From Schistocerca nitens (Eukaryota; Arthropoda; Insecta; Orthoptera; Acrididae): a stretch of DNA of 64,000 nt. Below the pieces are notes generated by a model, which searched no databases, was not told the DNA's origin, and saw only the letters and a program-made list of their open reading frames with translations. A program made the translations under genes and the position numbers. The stretch is from the NCBI RefSeq assembly GCF_023898315.1, contig NC_064615.1:738146950-738210949 (forward strand), read 5' to 3'. Below are positions 21,913 through 33,356 of this stretch, piece by piece. The stretch's first letter is position 1, and each line of letters begins with the position of its first letter.

Positions 21913-23334
21913 CACTCCTGGAAATTGAAATAAGAACACCGTGAATTCATTGTCCCAGGAAGGGGAAACTTTATTGACACATTCCTGGGGTCAGATACAT
22001 CACATGATCACACTGACAGAACCACAGGCACATAGACACAGGCAACAGAGCATGCACAATGTCGGCACTAGTACAGTGTATATCCACCTTTCGCAGCAAT
22101 GCAGGCTGCTATTCTCCCATGGAGACGATTGTAGAGATGCTGGATGTAGTCCTGTGGAACGGCTTGCCATGCCATTTCCACCTGGCACCTCAGTTGGACC
22201 AGCGTTCGTGCTGGACGTGCAGACCGCGTGAGACGACGCTTCATCCAGTCCCAAACATGCTCAATGGGGGACAGATCCGGAGATCTTGCTGGCCAGGGTA
22301 GTTGACTTACACCTTCTAGAGCACGTTGGTTGGCACGGGATACATGCGGACGTGCATTGTCCTGTTGGAACAGCAAGTTCCCTTGCCGGTCTAGGAATGG
22401 TAGAACGATGGGTTCGATGATGGTTTGGATGTACCGTGCACTATTCAGTGTCCCCTCGACGATCACCAGTGGTGTACGGCCAGTGTAGGAGATCGCTCCC
22501 CACACCATGAGGCTGGGTGTTGGCCCTGTGTGCCTCGGTCGTATGCAGTCCTGATTGTGGCGCTCACCTGCATGGCGCCAAACACGCATACGTCCATCAT
22601 TGGCACCAAGGCAGAAGCGACTCTCATCGCCGAAGACGACACGTCTCCATTCGTCCCTCCATTCACGCCTGTCGCGACACCACTGGAGGCGGGCTGCACG
22701 ATGTTGGGGCATGAGCGGAAGACGGCCTAACGGTGTGCGGGACCGTAGCCCAGCTTCACGGAGATGGTTGCGAATGGTCCTCGCCAATACCCCAGGAGCA
22801 ACAGTGTCCCTAATTTGCTGGGAAGTGGCGGTGCGGTCCCCTACGGCACTGCGTAGGATCCTACGGTCTTGGCGTGCATCCGTGCGTCGCTGCGGTCCGG
22901 TCCCAGGTCGACGGGCACGTGCACCTTCCGCTGACCACTGGCGACAACATCGATGTACTGTGGAGACCTCACGCCCCACGTGTTGAGCAATTCGGCGGTA
23001 CGTCCACCCGGCCTCCCGCATGCCCACTATACGCCCTCGCTCAAAGTCCGTCAACTGCACATACGGTTCACGTCCACGCTGTCGTGGCATGCTACGAGTG
23101 TTAAAGACTGCGATGGAGCTCCGTATGCCACGGCAAACTGGCTGACACTGACGGCGGCGGTGCACAAATGCTGCGCAGCTAGCGCCATTCGACGGCCAAC
23201 ACCGCGGTTCCTGGTGTGTCCGCTGTGCCGTGCGTGTGATCATTGCTTGTACAGCCCTCTCGCAGTGTCCGGAGCAAGTATGGTGGGTCTGACACACCGG
23301 TGTCAATGTGTTCTTTTTTCCATTTCCAGGAGTG
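21913..23334 (-). mobile_element. Tc1-like transposon, apparently intact
   Basis: A 1,422-bp element bounded by TA on both sides. The terminal inverted repeats read CACTCCTGGAAATTGAAA at the left and, complemented, CACTCCTGGAAATGGAAA at the right; the similarity continues through AAGAACAC (about 27 bp). It encodes one uninterrupted transposase on the minus strand. The coding part is strikingly GC-rich compared with the AT-rich surroundings. It lies inside a Helitron helicase remnant, so it is younger than that element. Confidence 0.93.
22068..23090 (-). CDS. Tc1/mariner-superfamily transposase, full length
   Basis: A 340-residue cut-and-paste DDE transposase. I start it at MPRQRGREPYVQ because the open frame upstream (to 23306) runs into the terminal region and lacks family similarity. 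N-terminal helix-turn-helix: LTDFERGRIVGMREAGWTYR and IAQHVGREVSTVHRCCRQW (residues 13-52), then a second HTH with TIRNHLREAGL (about 105-115). Catalytic residues: D155 in FGDESRF, D244 in FQQDNARPH and E277 in SPDLSPIEHVW. By my count 32 residues separate D244 and E277, rather than the 34 of classical Tc1. No stops or frameshifts, so it may still be functional. Antisense ORFs over it are shadows. Confidence 0.94.
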   Translation of the reverse strand: MPRQRGREPYVQLTDFERGRIVGMREAGWTYRRIAQHVGREVSTVHRCCRQWSAEGARARRPGTGPQRRTDARQDRRILRSAVGDRTATSQQIRDTVAPGVLARTIRNHLREAGLRSRTPLGRLPLMPQHRAARLQWCRDRREWRDEWRRVVFGDESRFCLGANDGRMRVWRHAGERHNQDCIRPRHTGPTPSLMVWGAISYTGRTPLVIVEGTLNSARYIQTIIEPIVLPFLDRQGNLLFQQDNARPHVSRANQRALEGVSQLPWPARSPDLSPIEHVWDWMKRRLTRSARPARTLVQLRCQVEMAWQAVPQDYIQHLYNRLHGRIAACIAAKGGYTLY

Positions 23335-23336
23335 TA
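23335..23336. repeat. TA target duplication, right, of the Tc1-like element
   Basis: TA directly after the right inverted repeat; pairs with 21911-21912. Confidence 0.9.
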
Positions 23337-23494
23337 CTTTCATTGAAACTTCTGACCTCACAGATCCAGCAGATAGCAGATGGAGAGGTCGCTCTCATAC
23401 CCCATAGACCAATGACTCCAACTGATTTTCCTCTTTATTTTTAGCAACTTCAGTTCCCAAGGTTTTGTTTGCAGCAACAATAAACAAGGCTCAA

Positions 23495-23630
23495 GGTCAG
23501 AGGAAGGGGAGAAAAGGACATGGAAAGAGAGAGGGTGGAAGAGGAGGTGGAGAGGGAGGAGGGAGGAGGAGAAGATCGACAGAGAAAGGTGGAGGAGTAT
23601 TAGAAAGAGAGATATTGGGAGGAAGGAGTT
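23495..23630. repeat. Purine-rich (GA) low-complexity tract
   Basis: Roughly 135 bp almost entirely A and G on the plus strand. It lies within the Helitron remnant after the INKAQGQ block and produces spurious Lys/Arg/Gly- or Leu/Ser-rich ORFs. Confidence 0.85.
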
Positions 23631-23916
23631 TAGGATGTATATACCACTCCCATACATATTTATCAATTGCAGAGCATTGCTGGGTTCACTAGTTAATTAT
23701 AATATTAAGCTCACATGTTGTACTTTTGTGTTATTAATCCTACTGTATTATGGATTTGACATTGCCTGTTGTGTAATGGCCTGTTATTATTACTATTATT
23801 ATTAAAATATAATTTTACTCTAAGGAAAAGTGGTCTGAGTTTCCAGGAGAAATATTACTTCATAAAAGCTGCATAGTGCATATTTACTTCTTTGCAAAAA
23901 CTCTTTCTTTATGTGT

Positions 23917-24260
23917 CTACATATGTATCTACTGCCTCACTCTGCATACTACTGTGAAGTGCACAGCAGAGGGTACTTCCTGTTAGGTGTTTGTTCTCCC
24001 TTTCCATTCACATTTGGAGTGTGGGAAGAATGACTGCTTCAATTTGTCTGCAAATAGTTGATCTTGTTTTCATGCTCTCTATGGGAGGAATACATAGAGG
24101 ACTGTAGTGTATCCCTAGATTATTCAGTTAATACTGGTTCTTGAAACTTTGGGAGTTGGCTTACCATTCCATGTACAAACCAGCACACATTAGAATGTAA
24201 TAATTGCAGAGTATCTTTTGGTGTTACTATGTGATCTAATACCCAACATTGTTTAGACAA
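23917..24260 (-). pseudogene. LINE 3' end fragment
   Basis: Starts with TCTACATATGTATCTACTGC (complement of a gtagatgtaga tail) and continues with gtgcacagcagagggtac and ggaagaatgactgcttc. These match, on the opposite strand, the 3' region of the LINE at 52.6-55.6 kb (gtgccctctgccacacac ... gcagttgttcttcccg). It is heavily mutated. Confidence 0.6.
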
Positions 24261-27200
24261 GATATTCTGGATGCTCCCACCTTGGAAATAGCCTGTTTGG
24301 ATTCTTGTGGTGGAAGAAATTTTCATCAAAGTCATTAGACAGTAAAGAGAGCAAAGCTTGTGTCTACAGTTTCTGTTCATAATACTACATGCTAAAGTCT
24401 TGATTTAATTACTGATCACTCCAATGGCTTTCATAATGAGTACACATATAATTGTTTTTTAATACACATCCTGACATATGGCTTTTTGGTAATAGTTTGA
24501 AGTTAGTGAAAAACTGTGAAATGTGGTATATGGATATCAGTATGGTACATTATTATATTTGAAGGCTGAATCAAGTGCTTCATGATGTGACATGTACAGA
24601 TTATGCTCAGATCAGTTATACTGATGTGAATAATGTCATAACTGCTGTTTGAGTTAGGATGATCTTTAGGTATAACACATTAATTTTGCTGATACATTGT
24701 TTCCCAGTAATAAATTGTATTTTATTTCTCATTAATATAATATTCTATCATATGAAGATCAAAAATGTGTTATTGACAGCCCAATTTGGATACAGTTAAA
24801 AGAAGCAGTGTACATAATTTAAAACATTTCTAATATCCTCTCATGGTCAGATTAATTCTTAAATTGTGTGGCGAATGAATGCAGAAAATTTTACATTGAC
24901 CAATTCTGAGAGAATTTGTAACATGAAATGCTGATTTACAACACACTGTTGGACATAACACAATCGTTCAGAAAGCATTAATTTACAGGGATGTATGCCC
25001 CTCTATTGATACCGACCTATCTTTCAGTGTTGTGCCCTTGGGGCCAGCTGCACATTCTTAACCTGTCAGACTGACTTGCCCTTACCTCCAGTGCAAATAT
25101 CAGTATGCTGCACTCCAACATGCAAATTCTGCCTAATTAAGTTTTAAACACAACAACATTTGGGGAATATTACCACACCTATAATTAAAGAGAAATTAAT
25201 TCTGGTAAGAATTAGTTATATTATTAAGGTCCAGTGTCCCCAAAGTAAATGAGTGCACATTCATACTGATACAAAATCAAAGATAGCACTTATGAAGGTT
25301 CACTGAACTTGTTCAGACATGAATATGCTGATGTCAGTGGTACAGAGGTCACATGTAAAACTTTTATAAATGCATCAACACAGTTAATCTATGTTGGGGA
25401 GATGCCATTAATGCTCTTTGCCACACAGGGCTTATCACACCTTACGAGGATAGTTTGGAAAGCTGGAAATAATTAATTACATGTTCTCCAAGATGACAAA
25501 GTCAATTAATTCAATTAAATTATGAGGCACAACCAAATGGTCATCAACAACAACAATATCATAGCACTTGCGTAGCTAACAGCTTGCCAATACACCATGC
25601 CCAGTCCACCTACATTCTCAGGAGTGATATGCCACACAAGACATAAGCCTTGCTCATTAACTTCCCATGTCTGAGCTTAACAGTTTGTCACCAGCACAAA
25701 TATACTTAAAACATATTCGTAGCATTCATTGCTTATATGACTTTAAGTAGACCGTGTGAGTAGCACACTGTGAGCATTACCAAAGCTTACTGTGCAATCC
25801 TGATGGAGTAAAACTTGGCGCACATCTGTCTGGTCCCCTCTCCAAACCATGTCTCTCCTAACAATGGTGTGTCACCCCACTGCTCCTGATTCTTGGTAGC
25901 AGTGATCTCAGACATTACAATTTGCCAAATATTAACTCTGCTTGTTATTATATCATTCCCTATGATATACTGACCTACAGGCAAACTCTAAATGTTACTT
26001 TAATACATACTGTGATTACTCTGCTGTCCTCTACAATAAAAAAGTAAGATGGATAATATTTCCATTGAGCTGGGTCTGCTGATGGACTCAATCATAGCAA
26101 CCAAAGTGAAGGGGTGCACCACCCTTGAAACTACATACTAACTTTTACTTCGGATTCTTTTTAAATATCCTGCATCTGTACCTCCACTTTCCATATCCCT
26201 ATGGCTTAGCCTGCCATGTTGACTGGTAATATCTTGGGGCTGCCAGCCATGCCTGCTACTGAACACACTGTCTGGTTTCCTCATGCTCCAGCTGCTGGTG
26301 AGTAAATTCTTATAGGCTTGTTGAATTAAAACTCACATATCTCCACAATATATATTCCAATTGCTACACTGTTTTCACCATTCTTAGTGTAGTAAAATGC
26401 TTCATCAGTTAACATGTTTCCTGGCAATTAATTTTCTGAATTATTATCCTTAATTAATTTATTCATTTAATTATCAGCCTGAGCAAGAGCAGTGTTATGA
26501 CAGCACACTGCCACAACTCATATTCATTATGGTACATTGATGGATATTTGCACAATTTCTATTGTGTGTCCTTGTAACACAGGGAGCTGTTCTAGGCTTG
26601 AGCTGGATTAGCTGTCATGATAAAGATTTATATACCGGCATAATAAATTCTAAATGTATTTCTGTCATTAAATTTTTCTTACACACAATGCTATAAATTT
26701 TCCACACCATTTATTTAAAATTCTGGCCTTTAACAACATCATTTTTTTGTGGCAGTGCGTCTGAATGTAAGATAGTGGAAATCAATTCACGTAATGGGTC
26801 AAAGGGAAAACTATTAAGAAAACTGAACAATGGCATGTTCAGCACTGTAAAAGAAGATATCAGTAATATATATATATATTAAAAGTACTAAAAGTGATTA
26901 CGATATTAAAGCTAATGTTGAAGTAAGTAATGATATAGCTTGTTGGCAAATATACAAAACACGTTACTTATACATAATCTCATTGTCTTTTTGCCAGTGC
27001 AGGCAATGTTAGTTACAAAACAGTAACAATGATTTGATACTGCATCATGGGCAGTTTTTCTTGGTGATGATTAAATAAGAAACTATCGTGTTATGTTGTC
27101 TTATATTCACAATGTCCAAAAGCTTTTGGAGTAGGGTATTTTATGGAAGACATAGATTGTATGTATTTATGATTTACCACTCTGTGACTCACTCCCACTT

Positions 27201-27360
27201 TATCATTTCACTATGAGTAATGTATCCAACATTTATGTATTTGTGAATCATGACATAAATCCAGAAAATATTTGTTCCTGTATTTATCAATACTGTAAAA
27301 TCACAACAATTAGTTTTGTAATGATTTTGTTTTAATCCTTTTCCGTGTTCTCCGCTGCAG
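24261..27360. other. Intronic, no recognised element
   Basis: AT-rich sequence of about 3.1 kb upstream of CUB exon 2. I see no protein motif, tRNA or clear repeat except a short (TA)n at 26866-26879. The last 25 bp form a good polypyrimidine tract and acceptor. Confidence 0.45.
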
Positions 27361-27569
27361 TATACATGGACGTTGACAGCTCTAACGGTCCATTTCAGCT
27401 GTCAGTATCACAAGGTGGAGGAAACTTTCCACGGCGATTCAAGATAAAAGTAACTCAATTAAGACCAGGAGACCGTCTGGAGAGCCCACGGAACTGCCTT
27501 CAATATTATGTTGGTGTCAGAGGGTCTTTCCACAGTTTCAATTATGAGGGACCAAATGCTGGGTATTTG
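27361..27569 (+). CDS. CUB-domain protein, internal exon 2
   Basis: The second recognised exon of the CUB gene codes 69 residues after a split Ile codon: YMDVDSSNGPFQLSVS, then NCLQYYVGVRGSFHSFNYEG. This NCLQYYxGxxGxxxSFNY motif is a hallmark of the arthropod CUB family, and its Cys begins a conserved disulphide pair. The acceptor is a pyrimidine tract ending ctgcag at 27360; the donor is gtaagatt at 27570. The exon ends in phase 0, matching the next exon. The preceding intron (2002-27360) is about 25.4 kb and full of transposons. The gene is identified by motif and phase, not by alignment, but the agreement at both ends makes it the best supported host coding sequence in the window. Confidence 0.9.
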
Positions 27570-27799
27570 GTAAGATTTCCTCTGTTTCAAAAACTTATAT
27601 AGATGTAAGAGAAGGTATATTACTGATAAAAAAGTCATTCCTATAACATATATGAATTAATTTGCATGTTAACATTATCAAGGTCCTGTGAAGGTGTCAT
27701 GAAAGACCTCAAAACATGCAGGTATAAAGAATTACTTTTGACAGAGGTTAGTGACGGAAGGTCTGTGAATGAAAAACACATTATTTCTCATCAAGAAAC

Positions 27800-28460
27800 T
27801 ACAAGGAGGAGGCAAAAATATAGAAACACCAAAAACACAACTCGTTACCTGTCCTAATATGAGGAAGGAAACCAATTGGCATTCAGAACAACTTTCAATA
27901 ACCTTGGAATGGGTAAATATGGGTCCTGTATGGTTTCCAAGGCAATCTTGTACCATTCTTCCCGCAAAATAGTGACAAGTTCAGTTAATGATGACAAAGG
28001 TGAATAGCAGTCTCACCAAAGCAGATCACAAAAGCTCAATAATATTAAGATCTGATGACTGTGGTGGCCAGGGGAAATGTGACAATTCATCCTTGTGCTC
28101 ACAAAACCAGTCCTGCATGATGTAAGCTGTGTGAACAGAGGCCTTGATCTTGGAACATAGCATAACCATTGGTGAACAAACATTGTACCATGGGATGGAC
28201 CTGATCAGCCAAAATGACCCCATAATCCTTGGCAGTCATGCAGCCTTACAGAGTAACCATGGGGCCCATGGAATACCACAAAATGGCTGCTCAAATCATC
28301 ATACACTCTTGGAACATGATGTCAGCCAGAAATTGGAAACAGTTTGAAACAAGACTCATCCAACCTAATGACTCACTCCCTTTGCTCTATAGTCCATGTT
28401 TCATGGCTCTGGCATCATGTTACCTGGTTATGGGCAATAGGAGCTAATTAGTGTAACTAT
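27800..28460 (-). pseudogene. Tc1-like transposon remnant (Tc1-a)
   Basis: The minus strand reads ASVHTAYIMQDWFCEHKDEL and then FPWPPQSSDLNIIELL, the QDNAxxHTA ... WPPQSPDLNxIExLW block holding the second and third acidic residues of Tc1-type transposases. The left terminus may be near 27805 (gaggaggcaaaaatatagaa), but no convincing partner repeat is visible at the right. Broken. Confidence 0.65.
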
Positions 28461-28614
28461 TTAATATAACTAAAGAAGCAGCAGCTTTTTACAAAGTAGT
28501 TACACTCTTAATTTAGTATGTTACATTCACCCAGCATTAGCACAAACACTACTAAACAACATTAGACAGTTTATTGTTGATAGGTGATGTCCAAGATCAC
28601 TTGCAAGTGATATA

Positions 28615-29701
28615 CACTGAGTTGGCAAGAGTCATGGGCTACCTCCTAATATTGTGCCAGACCTCCTTTTGCTTGGCATAGTACATGGCTAGGACTCAAC
28701 AAGTCATTGAAAGTCCATTGCAGAAATATTCAGCCATGCTGCCTCTACATTTGTCCATAATTGTGAAAGTGTTGCTGGTGCAGGATTTTGTGCACAAACT
28801 GACCCCTTGAGTATGTCCCATAGATGTTCAATGGGATTCATGTTATGCAATCTGGGAGGCCAAATCATTTGCTCAAATTCTTCAGAATGAAGTCCGTGAA
28901 TAGTTGCAAATGGTCTTCAAGTAGCTGAACATAACCATTTCTAGTCCATGATCAGTTTTGTTGGACCAGAAGACCGAGACTGTTCCATGTAAACACAGCA
29001 CACACCATTATGGAGCCACCACCAGCCTCTACAGGGCCCTGTTGACAACTCGGGTCCACGGGTTCATGGGGTCTGTGTCACACTTGAATCCTACCATCAG
29101 CTCTTACCAACTGTAATTGGGACTCATCACACCAAACCACAGTCTTCCCAGAAGAGGCTGTGCAGAAAATGTCATGCTGTTAGCAAAGGCACTTGCATTG
29201 GTCATCTGCTGATGTAGCCCATTAATGCCAAATTTCACCACAATGTCTTAAAGGATACATTCATCACTCATGCAATATTGATTTCTGTGGTTATTCCACA
29301 TAGTGTCACTTTTGCATTAGTAGTGACAACTCCATGCAAACACCACTTTTCTCAATCACTAAGTGAAGGGCGTCAGCCATTGCATTGTCTGTGGTGATAA
29401 GTAATGCCTGAAATTTAGTATTCTTGGCACACTCTTGACACTATGGATCTTGGAATATTGAGTTCCCTAACAATTTGTGAAATGGAATGTCCCATGCACC
29501 TAGCTCCAACTACCATTCTGTGTTCAAAATCTGTTAATACCTATCATGTAGCCATAATCACATCGGAATCATTTTCACATGACTCACTTCAGTACAAATG
29601 ACAACTCTGCCAATGCAATGCCCCTTTATGCCTTGTGTACACAATTCTACGACCATCCATCTATGTGAGTACTGCTATCCATGACTTTTGTCACAGTAGT
29701 G
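28615..29701 (-). mobile_element. Tc1-like transposon (Tc1-b), decayed
   Basis: Bounded by TA (28613-28614 and 29702-29703), with inverted repeats CACTGAGTTGGCAAGAGTCA at the left and complement CACTACTGTGACAAAAGTCA at the right. The minus strand carries transposase remnants: KTVVWCDESQLQL, VRADGR, CQQGPVEAGGGSIMVCAVF and HNMNPIEHLWD. They are in several frames with stops. Its 1,087 bp is short of what a full transposase plus ends needs, and the part between the first catalytic block and the N-terminus looks shortened. It lies in the intron between CUB exons 2 and 3. Confidence 0.82.
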
Positions 29702-29703
29702 TA

Positions 29704-30834
29704 CATTGAGCATGCTACACTCATGGCATGAGATGTTGCTTTTGTTTACAGCACTGTCAGCAACAACGATCGAGCACAAGAGTGTTATAGTGCCAGATAT
29801 CCTTTCATTTACAGCATTAACAACAACAACAAAATATGTACAAAAAAACTTATTTTTAATTTAACTTACCTTACTCATGATCCAGATCTTCATCATTGAC
29901 AATTCTGTGCTTTGTGTATGCAGCCAGGACCAATCCTGGTTTGCCATAGCATGGGTTCACTATAACTATATCTTTCACCATGTCTGACACACGTCTCCCC
30001 ATGACAATCCACACAATTCCTTAAAATCACTAAATGAAGTCTAAACCACTTTCCACAGTACAGTCTCAAAATTAATTTCTGCCAGGTAAGAGTAGTGTAT
30101 GCAATACCCAAAATCATAATTTGGAACTAAATGATGTCTGAACAACTTTGCCCAGTACACAATCTTGGAATTAACTCCTGCCAGCTTAAGAGTAAAGCAA
30201 GTTGACACAGCACCAACTTCATTCACTCATATGTAGAGCACTACTTACAAGGTTCACTATTATAAGATGGTTTGTTATCAAAGGTGTAAACAAAAGCAAT
30301 AACTAATTGATATCTGCTGCCATGACAGCTGCACACTCAATATTTATCCCTTGCGAGTGATCTTGGAAATTACCTGTTGACACAGGGTACTGGTACATAT
30401 TAAGTCCAAAGAATTGTTTCCGTTTCATTAATGTATACTTTGAATTATCCCATATATTTTAAAGTTCATTTTTTAATGGGGTGTACATAACACAGTAAAT
30501 GGATGGATGAATGAATGAATGAATAAACATGGCAATGGATATTGGGATCTGTGCTCGTCACTCCTCTTAATCCTTATTAAGGTGTAATTAAAAGCACTCC
30601 TGCTGGGTCTTAATAATCACATTATGGAATATAAGTACATTTAGCTTAACAGCTCATTTTTAACTTAAACAGCTAATTAACAACTTGTTATTCTTGTCTT
30701 TAATTGTTCAGTATACATAACATAAATATGAAGGATGCCATTAATGATGTATGCATCATAATTTACTTATGTTTCAATATCCATAAATGTAAACAGCCCC
30801 GAAACATGTCACAATTCTATTTGCAATATACAGA
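29704..30834. other. Intronic, no recognised element
   Basis: No protein or RNA family recognised. It contains a short (TGAA)n run near 30510-30525 and several CAACAA clusters near 29760-29830. Confidence 0.4.
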
Positions 30835-30836
30835 TA

Positions 30837-31967
30837 CATGGTCCAGTCACATTAATGTGATCACCTGTAAAAAACCTGAATAACCACCTTTTGTAGCACA
30901 GATGTGCAGGAAGAGTGTCAATGAGGTTCTGGAAGGTACCAACAGGGATATGAAGACATGATGACTCCAGTACCTTGGCCAGCTGCACTAGATTTCTTAA
31001 TTCAGCATTCATGGCATGAACTGCAAAATCAAGGTGGCCCTATAGATTCTCAATTGGGTTTGGTGGCCACTGGAGTAGAGTAAACTCAGGCTGCTGCACT
31101 TCAAATCATGATCATACACTGTGAGCTGTGTGACATGTTGCATTGTCCTACTGGCAGATGCTAACGTACAGTGGAGAAAAAAAAAAAAAAAAAAACATAT
31201 GTAGGGGTGGACATGGTCCCCAAGAATAGATGCATACTTGTGTTGACCTATTGCGCCCTACAAAATGTTGAGATCACTTGTGGAATGCCATGAAAACATT
31301 TCTCAGATGATAATGCTGGGCCTATCCAATGACTGCTCATACAACCCAATGGCTATCATTCCATGGGAGAATAAAATGTGATTCATCTGCAAAGGTCACT
31401 TGTTGCCACTCCAATTATGATACCGGTGTGCAAATTCCAGCATTCATTGCTGATGAACAGCAGTCACCACAGGTGCCTGAACCAGGTGCTGGCTGTAGAG
31501 GGCCATAAACAGCTATGTTTGCTGAGCAGTCATTGAAGTGATACTGTTGGTAGCTCCTTGGTTCGTCTGAGTAGTCAGTTGATCAAGAGCTGCATGTCTG
31601 TTTGCCCATATGCATCACCACAGCCACCATTCAACCCTGCCATCTATGGCCTATGGTGCACCACAGTTTCCTCAGCGCAGGTTTCGGGTTTCACCATTTT
31701 GTTATCCACAGTACACTATAACCGCAGCGACACAGCCATTTCAAAAATGCTTCCATCCTTGGCCCAATAGCCAATGATCATGCTGTCTTGGACATCAGAT
31801 AGGTCACTCTGTTTCCACATTACCTCAACAACTGCACTGTTTTCTGTGTCCGCCCTACACACTTTGTATACCCTCCACTGCTAGTGTTGCAACTTGCAAT
31901 CTGTGAGTGGTTATATCAAGGTGACATCAAACATAGGTGGTGGTCACATTAATGTCACTGGATCATG
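30837..31967 (-). mobile_element. Tc1-like transposon (Tc1-c), decayed
   Basis: Flanked by TA (30835-30836 and 31968-31969). Inverted repeats: CATGGTCCAGTCACATTAAT at the left, complement CATGATCCAGTGACATTAAT at the right, continuing to GTGAYCACC. It is a different family from the element at 28.6 kb. Minus-strand transposase sequence is mutated beyond a readable full frame. An A19 run at 31177-31195 interrupts it. Inserted in the same CUB intron. Confidence 0.8.
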
Positions 31968-32162
31968 TAGTAAAATGAGTACATAATGTTGAACTTAATT
32001 ATTAGCTGTACTGCTGTACTGTACTCAATGACATAGTTCAAAATCAATCCATTTTGGAACAATGATATAACTAAACAGGCTTTTTAAAATTGTTGTTTGC
32101 TTGGTTTTACATCATCTTACATATTTAATTACATGAACTTAACAGAATTAATCAATTTGCAG

Positions 32163-32262
32163 AACAACTTAAACTATGCTATTTGTATACGCAAGGAAGC
32201 TGGCTACTGTAGCATAACATACACAAATGAAGATGTGTTCCAGCTAGTCAATGTGGATGAGG
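32163..32262 (+). CDS. CUB-domain protein, internal exon 3
   Basis: This exon starts with NNLNYAICIRKEAGYCSITY, the conserved NxxYAICIRxExGxC block that follows SFNY in arthropod CUB proteins and supplies the second and third cysteines of the module. The acceptor is tttgcag at 32162 and entry is phase 0, as the preceding exon requires. The donor is gtaagtgtg at 32263, leaving a one-base phase-1 end. An earlier cag at 32145 would also allow an in-frame start but would add residues not typical of the family. The 4.6-kb intron upstream contains three decayed Tc1-like transposons. The protein is expected to be extracellular, since CUB modules are disulphide-bonded. Confidence 0.88.
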
Positions 32263-33173
32263 GTAAGTGTGATGTATCTGAAAAATTTATTCTGTAGTTG
32301 CTTCATTTGGCTTAACTATTATGTATAGTACTAACTGGAAAGATATTTCATTTACTAAAAGTTTTATGAACAAACAAAAGGGACATGCCACATCCATTAG
32401 AATAAACTGTGCAAACAGTTCATTCTTATCACAATAATTCAGTAATCTTTTCAGCAAATCCAAATTCCTACTTTAGGTTAGAAAAATTGTTTATGTTTGT
32501 TTGTTTGTGAGTCTGTTTTAGATTGGTTAATTAAATTAGAATGGAATGATACACATTTATGTAGTCTTCTCACCTGTAATTTTATGACCGAAGTGGGATA
32601 GTTAACATATTCATCAACTTCTTGAGTAAATATATGTACTCTATTACAATTAAGACAATTACTGAAGCCAATGTAAAAACTAAACTCCATTGATAGCTTT
32701 ATGTTAAGAAATGTAAACAGATTCTTTTTATCTTCTGGAATAGCTAATGAGGAACATATAAGCTATTAAGTCAAGATATTCAATAGGTGGCACAAATATA
32801 GCAATTAATCTTACAGTAATCATGGACAAGACATTTAAATGAAATAAAGTTCAGTTTTCAGGATTCCATAAGACAGTCAGTGCCACGGTTCTATAGTAAT
32901 TTCTAACATGAACGTCTATCCCCAGATTAGAAGCTCACTGGGCACACTTACAACAGTTCACAGTCAAGATTTTTGAGATTCAGATGCCACTCCTCTCACA
33001 CATATCACTTGTTGTCATCGGGAAAACATTTGATAATCAATCCCATTTATATCTGGTGAAGAGTATTCCACTTTATTCTGTCTCAACTGCCTACTTCACT
33101 GTGTCCAACAGTTGACAATATAAAAATCCTTCCATTCACACCTTATCAGACAATCTTTGCAGATATAACCCAG

Positions 33174-33356
33174 TTAACTTCTTTGCTGATACAACAGATG
33201 GAGAACCAACAGTCCCTCCTGGTCAAGCTGGTGCTGGTGCAGTCAGCTGTACTGATGATTACATAATTGTGACAGGCTTGGGTCTTCGATTATGTGGGGA
33301 TCGCCTCAATGATGCATCTGTGAATATTGACTTCACACAGGATGCTCCAGTCACAG
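33174..33356 (+). CDS. CUB-domain protein, internal exon 4
   Basis: This exon codes about 61 residues of the second half of the module: PPGQAGAGAVSCTDDYIIVT, then GLRLCGDRL. The pattern C-TxDY(I/L)xxxG ... RxCG is the usual end of these tandem CUB units. I chose the acceptor cccag at 33173 because only it matches the phase-1 end of exon 3 (split Val codon). The ttgcag at 33162 is a stronger-looking site but breaks the frame. The donor is gtaaaa at 33357, again phase 1. The next exon should begin a (K)PFxLxVxTD-type strand. I did not find it downstream, so either the following intron exceeds 30 kb or the exon is short and was missed. Confidence 0.85.

Larger units (their letters stand above)
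21620..23693 (+). mobile_element. Helitron remnant (helicase end), split by a Tc1 element
   Basis: Downstream of the Tc1-like insertion, 23337-23500 reads IADGEVALIPHRPMTPTDF followed by QFPRF/VPKVLFAATINKAQGQ in two frames. This is the C-terminal helicase block of Helitron Rep/helicase proteins (xxPFxxxRxQFPVxxxFAMTINKAQGQ). Upstream, 21880-21910 ends QIKGTR, matching the GTR that precedes this block, so the Tc1 element cut the helicase. A terminal CTAGT at 23689-23693 could be the Helitron 3' end (usually CTRR after a hairpin), but the hairpin is weak. Upstream limits are unclear. Helitrons move by rolling-circle replication. Confidence 0.6.

Noticed and set aside
22425..22986. Long plus-strand ORFs over the Tc1 transposase region
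   Set aside because: They are antisense shadows of the GC-rich transposase gene and carry no family motif.
23465..23692. Lys/Arg/Gly-rich ORF
   Set aside because: Its C-terminal part is a purine-rich tract; only the first 15 codons (INKAQGQ) are meaningful, as Helitron helicase.
33163..33173. Earlier acceptor (ttgcag at 33162) for CUB exon 4
   Set aside because: It would shift the frame relative to the phase-1 end of exon 3; the cccag at 33173 keeps it.
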